Positions 1-12,165 of a stretch of DNA of 64,000 bases are shown in pieces. The DNA lies in assembly GCA_029582155.1 (NCBI GenBank), contig CM055909.1, forward strand, positions 22,589,347 through 22,653,346. The letters are read 5' to 3'. The first letter of the stretch is position 1. Every line of letters begins with the position of its first letter. Both the position numbers and the translations under genes were made by a program. The notes beneath the pieces are model-generated. The model did not search any database. It had not been told where the DNA came from and saw only the letters and a program-made list of their open reading frames with translations. The stretch is from Panopea generosa. Its lineage: Eukaryota > Mollusca > Bivalvia > Adapedonta > Hiatellidae.

Positions 1-560
1 GTCGGCACTCAAGCGCTGTAAATGCTAATCGGCGCATAAATTACTGCGCAGTCACGTGACCAGACCACTTGTAAATGTGTAGCATTCGTCTATGTGTATT
101 GGGTGTTTATTTGAATACACGGCCGGTTATTTACCAGTCCGGATTAACGATCGATACTGACCACTGGGAATAACGGTAAGTCAGTCAATTGTTTTAGCTT
201 ACACGTTAAAAATACAAGTTTTCTTCGTTCGTGTTTTATGTTTTTATTATTTGTACGATAGGCCTACTTATACAAACTGAACATATCGAAACAAATATGG
301 CCGTCAGATATCTTAAGCGCGATGAAGGTTTGTGTGTGACTTAACGGTACGCTTGTTTGTGCGGTTTATGCATGGCTTGTTGTTTGTTTTGACGGTCTGT
401 GGTGTAAGCGTTTAAGGAAATATCGTGGTCAGTTCTGTTATACATGCAGACGGCGTGAACTTTTAGCCCCGCACAAACAATAACAAAACCACGGCTAGGT
501 CATATCGGGTGAATGTGCGCCGTAATGCAAACAGATCTCGTTGCGAAAACGTGACTATTG
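1..560 (+). promoter_or_regulatory. CpG-rich stretch, candidate promoter and untranslated first exon
   Basis: CpG is common here and sparse in most of the window: about a dozen CpGs in the first 175 bases and many more to about 560. The first part carries a CACGTG E-box-like site (gtCACGTGac, near 53-60). A good splice donor, AACG|gtaagt, cuts at 175/176. The first coding exon of the PCGF gene (23431) starts at an acceptor, so a non-coding exon is required upstream; this stretch could hold it, about 23 kb away. It could equally be the 5' end of a different gene. Promoter role and linkage are inference. Confidence 0.3.
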
Positions 561-1290
561 ATTAAAAAAAACTCGCACTGTAGTTGCCACGTTTATCATA
601 TGTATGTATAGGATTGAAAACATTAAAACTATCATCTCAAAACACTGTGTTAATTTTCTTTTTTGACTATTTAATTAAAAATCTCATCATTTCATTTTGT
701 TTTGAAATTCTTAATACAATCTTTCAACACGCGGTTTCGTTATTGCGACCGACGCCTACTTTGAATCCCCGATATTTTTATTTTAACAGAACCGAAAACA
801 TAGTCAACTTAATAATTATATTATGTTTTAGTATGTGAAATATTTTACGTTCTGAATGGACAACTCATTCTCATTGATTCGTGTTTGCCGTGTAATTGCC
901 TTACACACCAGACACGTAATTTTAAAAATATGTTAAATTGGTACATTGGCCCATGTAGGGATTTGGAAGTAGCCCTCAATCCCGAATATCGGTTCGTTTG
1001 CAATCTTAAGTCTACTAAAACACTAACATTTCAGAAACATTTCACGCCTTTCTTATACTAACATTTATTTAAAATGTGTGTATTTTTTTTTAAACGTTGA
1101 CCTTGGCAAAAACAGAGCGATTTGAAAACAGCTTTCATTGCCGATTTTTTTCGCTTGTTGCGTTAAGACTAAATATTAGACGGCATTTATGGGTACATTC
1201 TAACTATTGTTGCTAAATAATGATAAATACAAAATACGGCTACCCGGAATAGCCGTTGCTGATTAATCCTTAGTTGGCTTCATTTTTATC
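561..1290. other. AT-rich sequence, no gene seen
   Basis: No convincing exon, RNA gene or repeat was recognised. A short open frame at 584-838 has no domain and a composition typical of AT-rich non-coding DNA. Confidence 0.5.
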
Positions 1291-2312
1291 AACATATATA
1301 ACAACAAGTATATACATACCATATGTAACAACAATTATATGCATACCATATGTAACAACAGGTATAAACATATCATATGTAACAATAGGTATATACATAC
1401 CATATGCAACAACAGGTATATTCATACCATATGTTACAACAAGTATATACATAACCTATGCAATTACAGGTATATACATACCATATGTAACAACAGGTAT
1501 ATACATACCATATGTAACAACAGGTATATACATATCATATGTAACAACAGGTATATACATACCATATGTAACAACACATATATACATACCATATGTAACA
1601 ACACGTATTTACGTACCATATGTAACAACAAGTATATACGTGCACATATCATATGTAAAAACATGTATATACATACCATATGTAACAACAAGTATATTCA
1701 TACCATATGTAACAACAAGTATATACATACCATATGTAACAACAAGTATATACATACTATATGTAACAAGTATATACATACCATATGCAACAAGTATATA
1801 CATACCATATGTAACACATATATACATATACATACAGAAAGTGTACACATATATACAACACAAAATACATACATAACAGCACGTATATACATATGTAACA
1901 ACACTCACATATACACAACACGTATATATATATGCCATATCCAGTATATACATATATACAACAAGTATATACACATCATATATAACAACAAATGTATACA
2001 TACTATATGTAACAACAACTTCAAGTATATGCATATCAAACATAACAACAATTTTATACATGACATATATACGATAAAAACATACAGTAAAGCAACAAGC
2101 ATATACATGTATAAAAACAAACTTATACATACCATGTATAACTATAGTTATATACATTGTATCTATAACATATATGAGAAAATGTATATGCGTATATAAC
2201 AGCTTGTATATACATATAACAACTTGTATAGACATATAACAACTTGTATAGACATATATGACAACATGTATATACATATATGACAACTTGTATATACACA
2301 TACAACAACATG
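1291..2312. repeat. 27-bp minisatellite
   Basis: Tandem units of about 27 bp built round 'accatatgtaacaacaggta' followed by 'tatacat', roughly 35 copies. They are regular at 1300-1810 and degrade towards 2312, with scraps to about 2600. Because 27 is divisible by 3, long frames stay open on both strands (200 and 286 codons on +, 230 on -). They encode only short repeats rich in Tyr, Ile, Thr and Cys, so coding is unlikely. Confidence 0.93.
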
Positions 2313-2715
2313 AAGGGAGATAATTGAAATCATAACAACGAAATTTCCGATTTTTTATTTCTTTTCACATGCGCATTCACAATGTATGATAACATGTATA
2401 TACATATAAATAATCAACTCCATACAGATATAGCAACATGCACGAGAGATGACCTAAATTTAATGAGATTTTTGCCCTAGAAAAATTACATGTCGTTCGT
2501 ACATATGTAACAATTTTATACATATATATATATATATAATTTATTCATTGCTACCTATTGATCATATGTATGTATAACATATATAACAATCAATAGCAAT
2601 ACATATATCAGTAAAAAACCAGTTAACTATCTTAGCAAAACTTGAGAAGAAAATGTCAGCCTAAGTGAACCGAAGCTAATTTTCAGATGGCAAACATTTC
2701 GAAATTAGTTTTACT
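2313..2715. other. AT-rich sequence with decayed minisatellite remnants
   Basis: Scattered tatacatat-type remnants of the preceding 27-bp array (for example 2385-2415 and 2500-2600) and a (TA)n run near 2523-2540. No gene seen. Confidence 0.5.
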
Positions 2716-2870
2716 TTAAATCCTTATTAAAGTATTTCACAGATAGTTTAAAACCTTATGAAAGTATTTCACAGATAGTTTAAAACCTTATGAAAGTATT
2801 TCACAGATAGATGCACCAAGTTTAAAACCTTATGAAAGTATTTAACAGATTAATGCACCACTGCCTGTAA
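2716..2870. repeat. 32-bp short tandem repeat, about 4 copies
   Basis: The block 'agtatttcacagatag' recurs at 2731, 2763 and 2795 (period 32). A fourth, degenerate unit follows a short insertion containing 'atgcacca'. Confidence 0.85.
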
Positions 2871-3520
2871 TTTGTTCCGGACAGATACCAGAGCGTTGTT
2901 AAATGTAACACGAATATGATAAATAAAAAAAAACGTATGTTAAAACATGACAAGAAAAACACACAAAACAAATGTTGTCAGATTTCACTAAGATTAAAAC
3001 ACGCGCGTCCACATTAACATTACTGTGACGTTAACAGTTCTGTATTGTCTTACATTTTGTAACTGAGGAGATGTCTTGTTTATCGTTAGAAAAATACTTT
3101 TAAAGAGAAACATGCAAGTATAGTTGTATACTATATATAAAACGTGTGCTTCGTATAAAGTTGATTCTATAGAATATGTGTGATTTGTATAAACTTAATT
3201 ATATAATATGTGTAATATATGTGTGCTTCGTATAAACTTAAGTTAACCCCTCGGTCCAGTGAAACCGAGACCACCCCAAAAATGTTGCGCCCCTTTTTGT
3301 TTTGAGTTACATTTTATTAAACTCCAGATGCTCCATTTATTAACCTCTTAAGAGAAGTCAGATGCATGTGTATCGAAATACGTCAACCCTGAACGCACAT
3401 TACACCTTTTTTTATATTAACATTAGTTTTATATGGAAATTTAGTAAATAAAGCATTTAAATGTGGAAGTCTCATATGTATATTTGTATCGCTAACACAT
3501 GTCTCTTACTCCGCCTCTCA
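2871..3520. other. AT-rich sequence, no gene seen
   Basis: Nothing recognised except loosely repeated 'gtgtgcttcgtataaa' motifs at about 3145-3240. Confidence 0.45.
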
Positions 3521-3522
3521 CC

Positions 3523-3523
3523 A

Positions 3524-3576
<53 letters not shown>
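3523..3576. repeat. (GTCT)n(CT)n microsatellite
   Basis: Six to seven GTCT/CTGT units run straight into about fourteen CT units. Confidence 0.95.
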
Positions 3577-3578
<2 letters not shown>

Positions 3579-4100
3579 AACACATTCCCTCCCTCCCCAT
3601 CCTCTTTTCCTCTTGCTGTACCTCCGTCGTTTCGTTTAATTACGCAAAAGTTAAAATAAAAACTTGTCTCAACTAATTTTAAATGGATTAAAACACTTTT
3701 CCAAAGTCCATCTCTGAATATATCGCGATATCTTAAATGTAAAAGTAGATAACTATAAATAATGCATGCTCATGTGTAGGCACGTCTATTTCATATTGCA
3801 AAATCTCGTCATGGTTGTTTACTAGTATATCATCAGAGACAAACAGTGTATTGACTTTTCCATTAAAGCCTTGTCACATGTTGCCGTAATCATTGTGTTT
3901 TTTAACAACCCACGTTCGGTTTCCGGCGTGTCAGCTTGGCGGGCACGTTCAAATTTCATAGGAAGTATTTGAACTATATATTGGTATTTAAATATAAATA
4001 TTATATTTAACTTATTCATTTTTCATCGATTGTGAAACTCACTCTCGAGTGCTTCCTAGATAGAGCTAATTCTAAGCTTATTTTTTTCGGATTAAGGGTC

Positions 4101-4202
4101 TTGTTCAAGTATGCCAACTTGTCCCGGGGGTCCGGGGGCTGACGTCTTATTCAAGTGTGCCAACTTGTCCCGGGGATCCGGAGGCTGACGTCTTGCTCAA
4201 GG
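4101..4202. repeat. 46-bp direct duplication, GC-rich
   Basis: Two copies at a spacing of 46 bp, each containing 'gccaacttgtcccgggg' and 'ctgacgtctt'. They are GC-rich compared with their surroundings. Confidence 0.85.
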
Positions 4203-4611
4203 AAACCGTACATTACTATACCGTTTTATTGAGACTGAATCTAGGTTGTCACTGTATGACCGAATGTCGAATCCACTAAAGTACAAAACATCGTGCAAGA
4301 GTTACGAGAAGAAATCGTATTTTTATTCCGGAAATCATAGATTGCGAGATAGATGCGAACATTTCTATAAATAACTTGTCTTCACAGTACATTGTTTAAA
4401 TGCAATGAAACCTGTCTTAAGCAGCCAGGCAAGGGAAGCAGCATAAGTAACCTTTTGGCAAATGTTAATTTTCTCAGAAAGCATACAAATAAGAAATAGC
4501 AAAATGTGGCAGCTTAAGACAAGTGGCTGCTCAATAGAGTTGACCGCTTACACAGGGATGGCTGTACACAGCAAAACACCTTATTGCGATCTTGCAATGG
4601 GTTTCACGTAG

Positions 4612-4850
4612 TGTATCACAGAACCTGATATCTCCTAAATAAGGTCTGTTAACCACCAGTGAAAAAGCAGGGGATTCTATGCCTGTTCAGCTTGCTAAAC
4701 TGTGACATCATTCAAACTTGCAACTGACCAATCAACCTGCTGAAATGCGGCTTTCCCAACATTGTTATTTAACGGACCCAATCGGAAGAGCTGGATCCGT
4801 AATTTACTTTAAACAAATTGTATTGTTTTTTTGTATATATGTAGCAGCAA
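4612..4850 (+). repeat. dispersed repeat family G, copy 1
   Basis: Shares 'cctgatatctcc', 'gtctgtta', 'aaaaagcaggg' and 'gagctggatccgt' blocks with a partial copy at 31440-31510 and with an inverted copy at 49685-49940. Order and spacing agree between copies, so this is one old interspersed family. Its class is not identified. Confidence 0.6.
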
Positions 4851-5404
4851 AATGATTGGGCCACAAGATATCCAACATAAGAACCGGCCCTTCCTAACAG
4901 CAAATTATTTACCAAAAAAAGCAATCAAGATGGCAATAAAACATATTCATATATAAAGCAAGAAGAAAAATGAAATAAAATGCATTGTTTGAATATACTC
5001 TTCCGATGCTGACCTTAAATGAAGGGCTCCACCATGGGGTAAATACTAAAACTGAATAAGATCTATTGTTGCTGGATCCGTACTTAAGACTAGGTTTTAC
5101 GAAAATCAACTATGTCAAGTAAATAATTCAAACTTTAAGAGAATGCAGAAATATAAACTGATTTCAGCAAATTTTGCTAAATGTTTAAAAGATGTAACGA
5201 CAGCAATTAGGCTTAGTAAATGGTTAGACCGTTTAGCGTTTATTATTTGACATTTACCAGTTATAATCACCTGTGGTAGTTGTATAATGGCTGCTATAAA
5301 TAATTTTGTTTCTTTTTCTCTAAAGTGCATTTCACATTTTTTGTCATTTATTTGATTCAGATGGCATTCTTAATATATTTCGAACATTTTATTTGAATTG
5401 AAAA

Positions 5405-5680
5405 ATTTTTTTTTGGGAAATTGGCGTATGAATACAATATTTCGAAAATTTACTTCCGTTTTTTTTTTACCAACGGTGTTCAGAAAAAAAAGTGAATGAA
5501 ACATGACCCCTAGCTTTCTCCTCGTAATTTGGTAGTGCTGAGGTTGAAAAACAATAAAAAATAATGTAATTTTCATTTTTTTCATTTGGGTCCTTCAATG
5601 AATGACAAGCGTGCAAACTTGTTTTAATTTACTATAGAGCAAAGACTAAAAGGTCAATTGTGGGCCTACACTTTTTGGGC
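5405..5680 (-). repeat. dispersed repeat family F, copy 1 (partial)
   Basis: Inverted relative to the copies at 20215 and 62110. Recognisable blocks are 'aacatgacccctag', 'ggtagtgctgaggttga' and 'catttgggtccttcaatga'. The family is about 460 bp long, its class is unknown, and it has no coding capacity. Confidence 0.65.
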
Positions 5681-5794
5681 CAAATCCACGCTGTTTCCCC
5701 TTTGAACGGCCCCGGTCCCTATTCATAAAAAATGAAGTGACAACCCTTACTGGTTTCCGTATAGGAACATCTTATTTTTAAAGTAAGTATATCA

Positions 5795-6470
5795 GGAAAA
5801 AACTTTTTAAATTTCTTGAAAATAGAATAATTATAAATTGGGTAAAAATTATCTTATTATCATTAAAAAAATAAATAAAATCCGAATGATTTGTTATGTA
5901 AAAATCAACCAAAACGTGACAAAATCGGTATTTAAATTAGAGTGTTAAGCTAAAACGAAATTTTTATTTTAAAAATAGACAGTACTTAAATACAGCATGA
6001 AGACCTTCGCATCGTCATTCGGACTCTTTTTGAGATGAATTCATTTTTACTACTTTTAAACATGTATAACGGATCAAATTGAAATCAAAATGAAATCATT
6101 TAGATTGGCGGTAGTGTAATGGATAGACTGTTGGGCGCTCACGCCAGAACGGTTACGGGTTCGACCCCACAACTTGACTCGATGCCTCACATAAAACACG
6201 CAGTATTGATTCAACTCAGGAAGCGGATTCGAGAGCGCTTTGTTTAAACTCTGAGCTTTCATCGCAATCGAGCTAAAATAAATTAGTATAAACTAAACTG
6301 AAATCACGTGACTCATTTAATACGTCACAAAATATGTTGCCATTTCAAACGGGAAGTCTATTTTAGTCTAACATAGGCGCGTAGTCCAAGTTATGATATC
6401 ATTATTGTCAAAAATATTTTGGTATATTTAAATAGATATCATTTTGGCAAAACGGAGTCAGTCAGTATAT
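5795..6470 (+). repeat. older direct repeat, copy 1, split by a SINE
   Basis: Matches 6535-6960 in the same orientation. Shared blocks include 'tatcaggaaaaa', 'gatcaaattgaaa' and 'cgtgactcatttaatacgtc'. This copy is interrupted at 6099-6298 by a tRNA-derived insertion that copy 2 lacks. A third partial match lies near 17930-17985. Confidence 0.65.
6099..6298 (+). mobile_element. tRNA-derived SINE C with 8-bp target-site duplication
   Basis: The 5' end resembles a tRNA: an A-box-like 'tagtgtaatggata' and a B box 'gggttcgacccc' sit at tRNA-like spacing, followed by an unrelated body of about 120 bp. TGAAATCA flanks both sides (6091-6098 and 6299-6306). The paralogous sequence near 6795 shows the unoccupied site. 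This is a retroposed SINE, not a tRNA gene. Confidence 0.75.
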
Positions 6471-6489
6471 AAAGGCATGATACATAGGG

Positions 6490-6504
6490 TGGGGGGGGGG
6501 GGGG
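6490..6504. repeat. poly-G tract
   Basis: Fourteen consecutive G residues between the two direct repeats. Confidence 0.9.
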
Positions 6505-6534
6505 TCAAAATCCTGATACATTCCCTTTCAAAGG

Positions 6535-6960
6535 CAGCATATCAGGAAAAATTCGATATAAATGTCTAAGAAATATATCATATTTAAAAAGGATACAAAT
6601 CATTTCATTATCATTTATAAATCAAATACGAATTCTCAAAAATACGACCAAAAACCAACAACAATATTTTAATTGGCGTGATGAATTTAATATGAAATCC
6701 TCATTCTAAAAAAGACAGCAGGCTTGAAGGCCTTTGTCTCGTCAAACAATATCTAACCAATGACAGATCAAATTGAAAAATCAAAACGAAATCACGTGAC
6801 TCATTTAATACGTCACAAAATTATTTGCAATATTAAGCGGAAAATCTATTTTTAGTATAACCTGGACAAGTTCGGAAATCTCTTTTTTTTTCAGTTTATT
6901 ATTTTGGCAATTTTAAATAGAAATCTTTATGTTAAAACAGGATCAATGATAATCTATAGT
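6535..6960 (+). repeat. older direct repeat, copy 2 (empty SINE site)
   Basis: Diverged duplicate of 5795-6470. The stretch 'gaaatcacgtgactcattt' near 6790 is continuous here, while in copy 1 it is split by SINE C. Confidence 0.65.
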
Positions 6961-7795
6961 CATGGAATATTGGAAAGAATATAGTTTGCGTTTTTTATTT
7001 AACTCCTTATTACCTTCCTTAAATAACGACTATAGAAACTCAAGTCTGGCTACAACAAAAACAAAAACTACCTACCTTTCCACATAGATAAAGACCGGGA
7101 ACATTAAACCTACACTTTTATAAATGATGAACGTGGTAGGATCAAATTCATGAGGTTTTTGCATATTTTCAACTTTTATTAAGTGAGCAAAAGGACATCT
7201 GAAACCGCACTTATGCGTCACCAATAAACACTACCATTTATGGACATGCGCATCAAAAGCATTAAATTTTGTTACCGCTTTATTATATATCCGTGTTACT
7301 TTTCTAAAGCCACACTTATTTGAAGAGTTAACCTATTTATAGAAGTTTTTTAAAGGGGCGCACAGCAATTTTGATAATTTAAACTTATTACTTTATTTCG
7401 GGATTTAATAGCTTTTTGAAATATTAAGTTAGAATACGCCATTATGAAAACTGGCCCTTAGTTTTGTTTCTATTGTTTAGTTCTTTAACTTCAATTCTTT
7501 TATATCCTGTATAGAATAAATAAAAAATGCCTATCTATATACGCCAATATGTTTGAAAGCGAAAATAGAAGCTCACATACTTGTTCTGGCCTATCAACTA
7601 GTGCATATAAGTATTATTTCGTTATAAAGAATGTATATAATGAGTACCTAATTATACTGAACGAAACAGCTAACCGACTACTTGACATTTTATGTACCTG
7701 ACATCGTATACATTTTCTCAACAAGTATCGAAGCAATTTCCTTTACAATTGAACTTCAATAAAAAAGAACATTTAGGCTATCTGATAACTGTCAG
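6961..7795. other. AT-rich sequence, no gene seen
   Basis: No feature recognised beyond the flank of the 25-bp repeat that follows (an 'agaacattt.aggctat' block at about 7768 is repeated at 7989). Confidence 0.45.
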
Positions 7796-7944
7796 GTAAT
7801 GTTGTATTACTCGTATACGGGTAATGTTGTATTACTCGTATACGGGTAATGTTGTATTACTCGTATACGGGTAATGTTGTATTACTCGTATACGGGTAAT
7901 GTTGTATTACTCGTATACGGGTAATGTTGTATTACTCGTATACG
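7796..7944. repeat. 25-bp minisatellite, 6 near-identical units
   Basis: Units start at 7796, 7821, 7846, 7871, 7896 and 7921, and each holds the palindrome CGTATACG. The units are essentially identical, so the expansion is recent. Confidence 0.97.
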
Positions 7945-8112
7945 AATTTTAATAATAATTTTCTTGACATTTGGACTCGAGTACGAAAGAACATTGAGGC
8001 TATGTAAATATATACTTGTAATTTAATGTCGTATACGAATTTTAATACCGCTTCTAATATTTTGACGAAGAATTTGGAAATACGAAATTGGCGGGTAAGC
8101 TGTTCTGTTCAG

Positions 8113-8140
8113 TATAAATATATATATATATATATATAAC
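8113..8140. repeat. (TA)n microsatellite
   Basis: An uninterrupted run of TA dinucleotides. Confidence 0.9.
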
Positions 8141-8825
8141 AGACAGGCATGCGCAAGTGAAATCACTTGAAATATATGAAATTGAAATAAGGAAACAAAT
8201 GGCGTTGATGTCGTTCAGACGTCTTATCGGTATATTTCGGTTCATCCGAATTAACAACATGGAGGAAGTTTTTGCATTATTCAAGTATTGGGTTGTTTTG
8301 CTGCTGGTTAACTACCACCATTGACACGAGGTCTCCGATTGGCTGATAAGAGAATAGTGCCTATATTTCTGTAGTAAGCTTATGTCTGGTTGCATGAGAA
8401 TGTCAAACTGGCGTATGATCAAAATAAAATGTTAGTTTATTATGTTTGTGACAATAAAAAAATAAATTTAGGTTTCTTTGACTAATTTCATTCTATTAAG
8501 GAAACGGTATTGAAAGTAGCATTGGTGAACTTAAGTTTTCTTCATGCTGGAAGTGAGGGGTACCCAATTTCAAAAGGCAAAAATCGGTAAGAAATGACAC
8601 TTTTAAATTGTTTTTATTTGGACATTAGTATAGTATTTTTATATTATATAACACTTTTCGGTCTGCGAATGCTAGAAAAAGTGAAAACAAGACGTTGTCA
8701 ACTTAATAAACTGCTTCGTGCAATTTGTCATCCAGGCGATGAGTGGTCGAAACTGACAGCGGTAGAAACTGCTAATTCAGTTTATAGTCATGCATATACA
8801 TGGTAACAACATAACTATCTAGTCA
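8141..8825. other. no gene recognised
   Basis: A 70-codon frame at 8594-8806 has no recognisable domain and no supporting splice or polyadenylation context. It is treated as chance. Confidence 0.4.
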
Positions 8826-10360
8826 TCTAGAGTCGGGCAACAGTATAACTACCACTTCACTACATAATCACCAGACACGGGCAACAGTATATAACTACCA
8901 TTTCACTACATAATCACCAGACACGGGCAACAGTATAACTACCACTCAAAACATAATCACCAGACACGGGCAACAGTATAACTACCACTCAAAACATAAT
9001 CACCAGACACGGGCAACAGTATAACTACCACTTCAATACATAATCACCAGACACGGGCAACAGTATAACTTCCACTTCCATATATAATCACCAGACATGG
9101 GCAACAGTAAAACTATCACTTCAATACACAATCACCAGACACGGGCAACAGTATAACTACCACTCAAAATATAATCACCATACACGGGCAACAGTATATC
9201 TACCACTTCAACATATGATCACCATACACGGGCAGCAGTATATTTACCGGTCAATATGTAATAACCATACACGGGCAACAGTATATCTACCCCGTCAATA
9301 TATAATCACCATACACTTCACATCACCAGACACTGACGACAGTATAACTATTACTTCAATACATAATCACCATACATGGGCAACAGTATACCTACCACTT
9401 CAATACATAATCAGCATACACAGGCAACAGTTTAACTATCACTTCAATATATAATCACCATACATGGGCAACAGTATAACTTTCACTTCACTACACAGTC
9501 ACCAGACACGGGCAACAGTAGATTTACCACTTCACTGCATAATCACCATACACGGGCAACACTAAATCTACCAATTCAATATATAATCACCATACATGGG
9601 CAACAGTATACCTACCACTTCAATACATAATCAGCATACACAGGCAACAGTTTAACTATCACTTCAATACATAATCAGCATACACAGGCAACAGTTTAAC
9701 TATCACTTCAATACATAATCAGCATACACAGGCAACAGTTTAACTATCACTTCAATATATAATCACCATACACGGGCAACAGTTTAACTATCACTTCAAT
9801 ATATAATCACCATACATGGGCAACAGTATAACTTTCACTTCACTACACAGTCACCAGACACGGGCAACAGTAGATTTACCACTTCACTGCATAATCACCA
9901 TACACGGGCAACACTAAATCTACCAATTCAATATATAATCACCATACATGGGCAACAGTATACCTACCACTTCAATACATAATCAGCATACACAGGCAAC
10001 AGTTTAACTATCACTTCAATATATAATCACCATACACGGACAACAGTATATCTTTCACTTCAATACATAATCAGCATACACAGGCAACAGTTTAACTATC
10101 ACTTCAGTATATAATCACCATACACAGACAACAGTATATCTTTCACTTCAATACATAATCAGCATACACAGGCAACAGTTTAACTATCACTTCAGTATAT
10201 AATCACCATACACAGACAACAGTATATCTTTCACTTCAATACATAATCAGCATACACAGGCAACAGTTTAACTATCACTTCAATATATAATCACCATACA
10301 CGGACAACAGTATATATTTCACTTCAATACATAATCACCAGACGCGGCCAACAGTAGATT
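8826..10360. repeat. 44-bp minisatellite with higher-order structure
   Basis: About 34 units of roughly 44 bp containing 'gggcaacagtat' and 'cacttcaatacataatcac'. From about 9360 two unit types alternate (one with 'cagcatacacaggcaacag'), giving an 88-bp period. A longer block beginning 'acttcaatatataatcacc' at 9441 recurs at 9793, an offset of 352 bp (8 units). Confidence 0.95.
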
Positions 10361-11224
10361 TGTTCAAGAAATATTACTCTTCAATATTGGAGGTAATTAA
10401 GGTGGATGTTTAGGCTAGTTTCAATTTGAATACGAAAAGATGAATAACGAACGAACTAATGAGGTGGAGGGCGTGGTCCTGTAGTAGGTTATCGGGCACA
10501 GAATCCGGGGGAGGGGGGTGCTGTACTTCACCACGGCTGTGTGCAGTGTTCTTGAGCAAGACAACCATCCTCAAATGCCCAAATGCTTGATACTTGTTCT
10601 ACTCAGGGAGACACTGGGTGTGATTTATCTAAGTAGTATGATCACTATCGATGACAAATAAATAAATTTAAAACAACAAAAACTAACTGCAGACTGCATT
10701 TCATTTCTCAGAATGGACATGTCGTTAGTTATATGTGGTTTACATATCGCTGATTTGGGATCATGCATTCATTATTCATTGCAGTTTTTAAATGAATACT
10801 CCCACCGCCACCTTATCTCAATTGTACATTTACAAATGACATGCGGAACGCGCGTTTAACAAATACGCAAATATTGACAAATGCTCTCTGTTATTTACTG
10901 CCTAACTCTATTACCAGCGAAGTGGGAACCCGTATTTTCCAATAATGCCGACCTTGATTTATCATAAGATAAAACGTCGACATATTTATATCCTCTTATG
11001 AGACCAGTTTTCCGTATTATGACATAACATCCTGTTATACTACAAAGTCGTGTTATATAGATAAATTAGGTTACACACGTGTCGTTTAAATGCATTACAG
11101 TGCATATACTTGTACATGTATTATCTATTAAGTCGTATTGATAACGGCATGTGTTTAAATAACTGGTTTATATAATGTCGTTTAAACAAGTTTCATTTAG
11201 TTCGATTGACGGGTTGTAAGTTCT
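10361..11224. other. no gene; possible SINE remnant
   Basis: At about 10540-10650 'ttcttgagcaagac', a 'gcccaaatgctt' block and 'gatttatctaagt' resemble 37110-37205, so both may be remnants of one SINE. Nothing else was recognised. Confidence 0.35.
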
Positions 11225-11341
11225 GGTCCCGGTTTCACGAAATTGCTTCAGTCTGTTATTTCACTAAACATGACACGCTAAAATGAAGCACACTTCTTGA
11301 GTGTAAATGACGGGTTTAAGTATTTTCATGAAACCGGGACC
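11225..11341. mobile_element. short MITE with 18-bp terminal inverted repeats
   Basis: The left end GGTCCCGGTTTCACGAAA (11225-11242) and the right end TTTCATGAAACCGGGACC (11324-11341) are inverted repeats with one mismatch. The element is 117 bp and non-coding. A related design occurs at 27021-27248. No clear target-site duplication was seen. Confidence 0.7.
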
Positions 11342-11925
11342 TGAGCTTCCGTGTATCGCTCTTGAGCTCGATTTGGGTTTTGAGGCCATGGGGCCGAACC
11401 TGGGAACAATAACATATACATCTGAGGTCATCCTTAGAAATGTCAAGTTTGCTGTGCTCCAACCAGTTTTTTTTTATGTGAGTAGGTAGGTACCTAATTA
11501 TTGTTTTGCCAGATTTTGAAATCAAACGCTTCAAAAGTCATTAAAAAGTTAGGGTCGCTGCAATTTTGAGGTCGTAGGTAGGAGCACGACAACACACATT
11601 TTTTTAAGAACGACCCGAAGACTATTTGAATGTGACATACTGTCTCTTCCTAACCATGCATGCTAATACCGAACATTGTATGAATCATGTAATTTGCATG
11701 AGTATATAGGCTACGCTTACGTGGAGGATATTTTAGGCACAGGAGCGATTGAGTTAGACTGCCACTGTTTAAACATATTAAAGGAACACTTGCCGTTGAC
11801 TTTTGTTGGTAAACAGTTCTCGTGAAAGTCGCTGTCCAAAGCTGAGCAATAATGGTTATAATGTGTTTTAAGATTGTCTTTAGTATGCTTACAGGTATCT
11901 AATGATATTAAGAATAAGAGTATTA
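11342..11925. other. no gene seen
   Basis: No convincing feature. Short open frames on both strands here overlap the MITE and look like chance. Confidence 0.4.
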
Positions 11926-12165
11926 TTTATTATTAGTAGTAGTAGTAGCAGTAGTAGTAGTAGTATTAGTATTATTTTTATTATTATTATTTTTTATTAT
12001 TATTATTTTTATTAGTATTATTATTATTAGTATTATTATTATTATAATCGTTTCTATTGTTATCATCATCATCATTATACGTAGTAGTAGTTGTTGTAGG
12101 AGTAGTAGTAAAAGTATCATTATCATTATTATTAGTTATAGTAGATATTGTGGCAGTAGTATAAA
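11926..12165. repeat. TAG/TTA trinucleotide-rich low-complexity tract
   Basis: Runs of AGT/TAG and ATT/TTA triplets, with CAT triplets near 12063. The minus-strand open frame with poly-Asn and poly-Ile is a by-product of the triplets. Confidence 0.93.

Noticed and set aside
1274..2301. Overlapping open frames of 200-286 codons on both strands
   Set aside because: They lie wholly in a 27-bp tandem repeat; a period divisible by 3 without an in-frame stop keeps frames open. No domain, and the codons follow the repeat.
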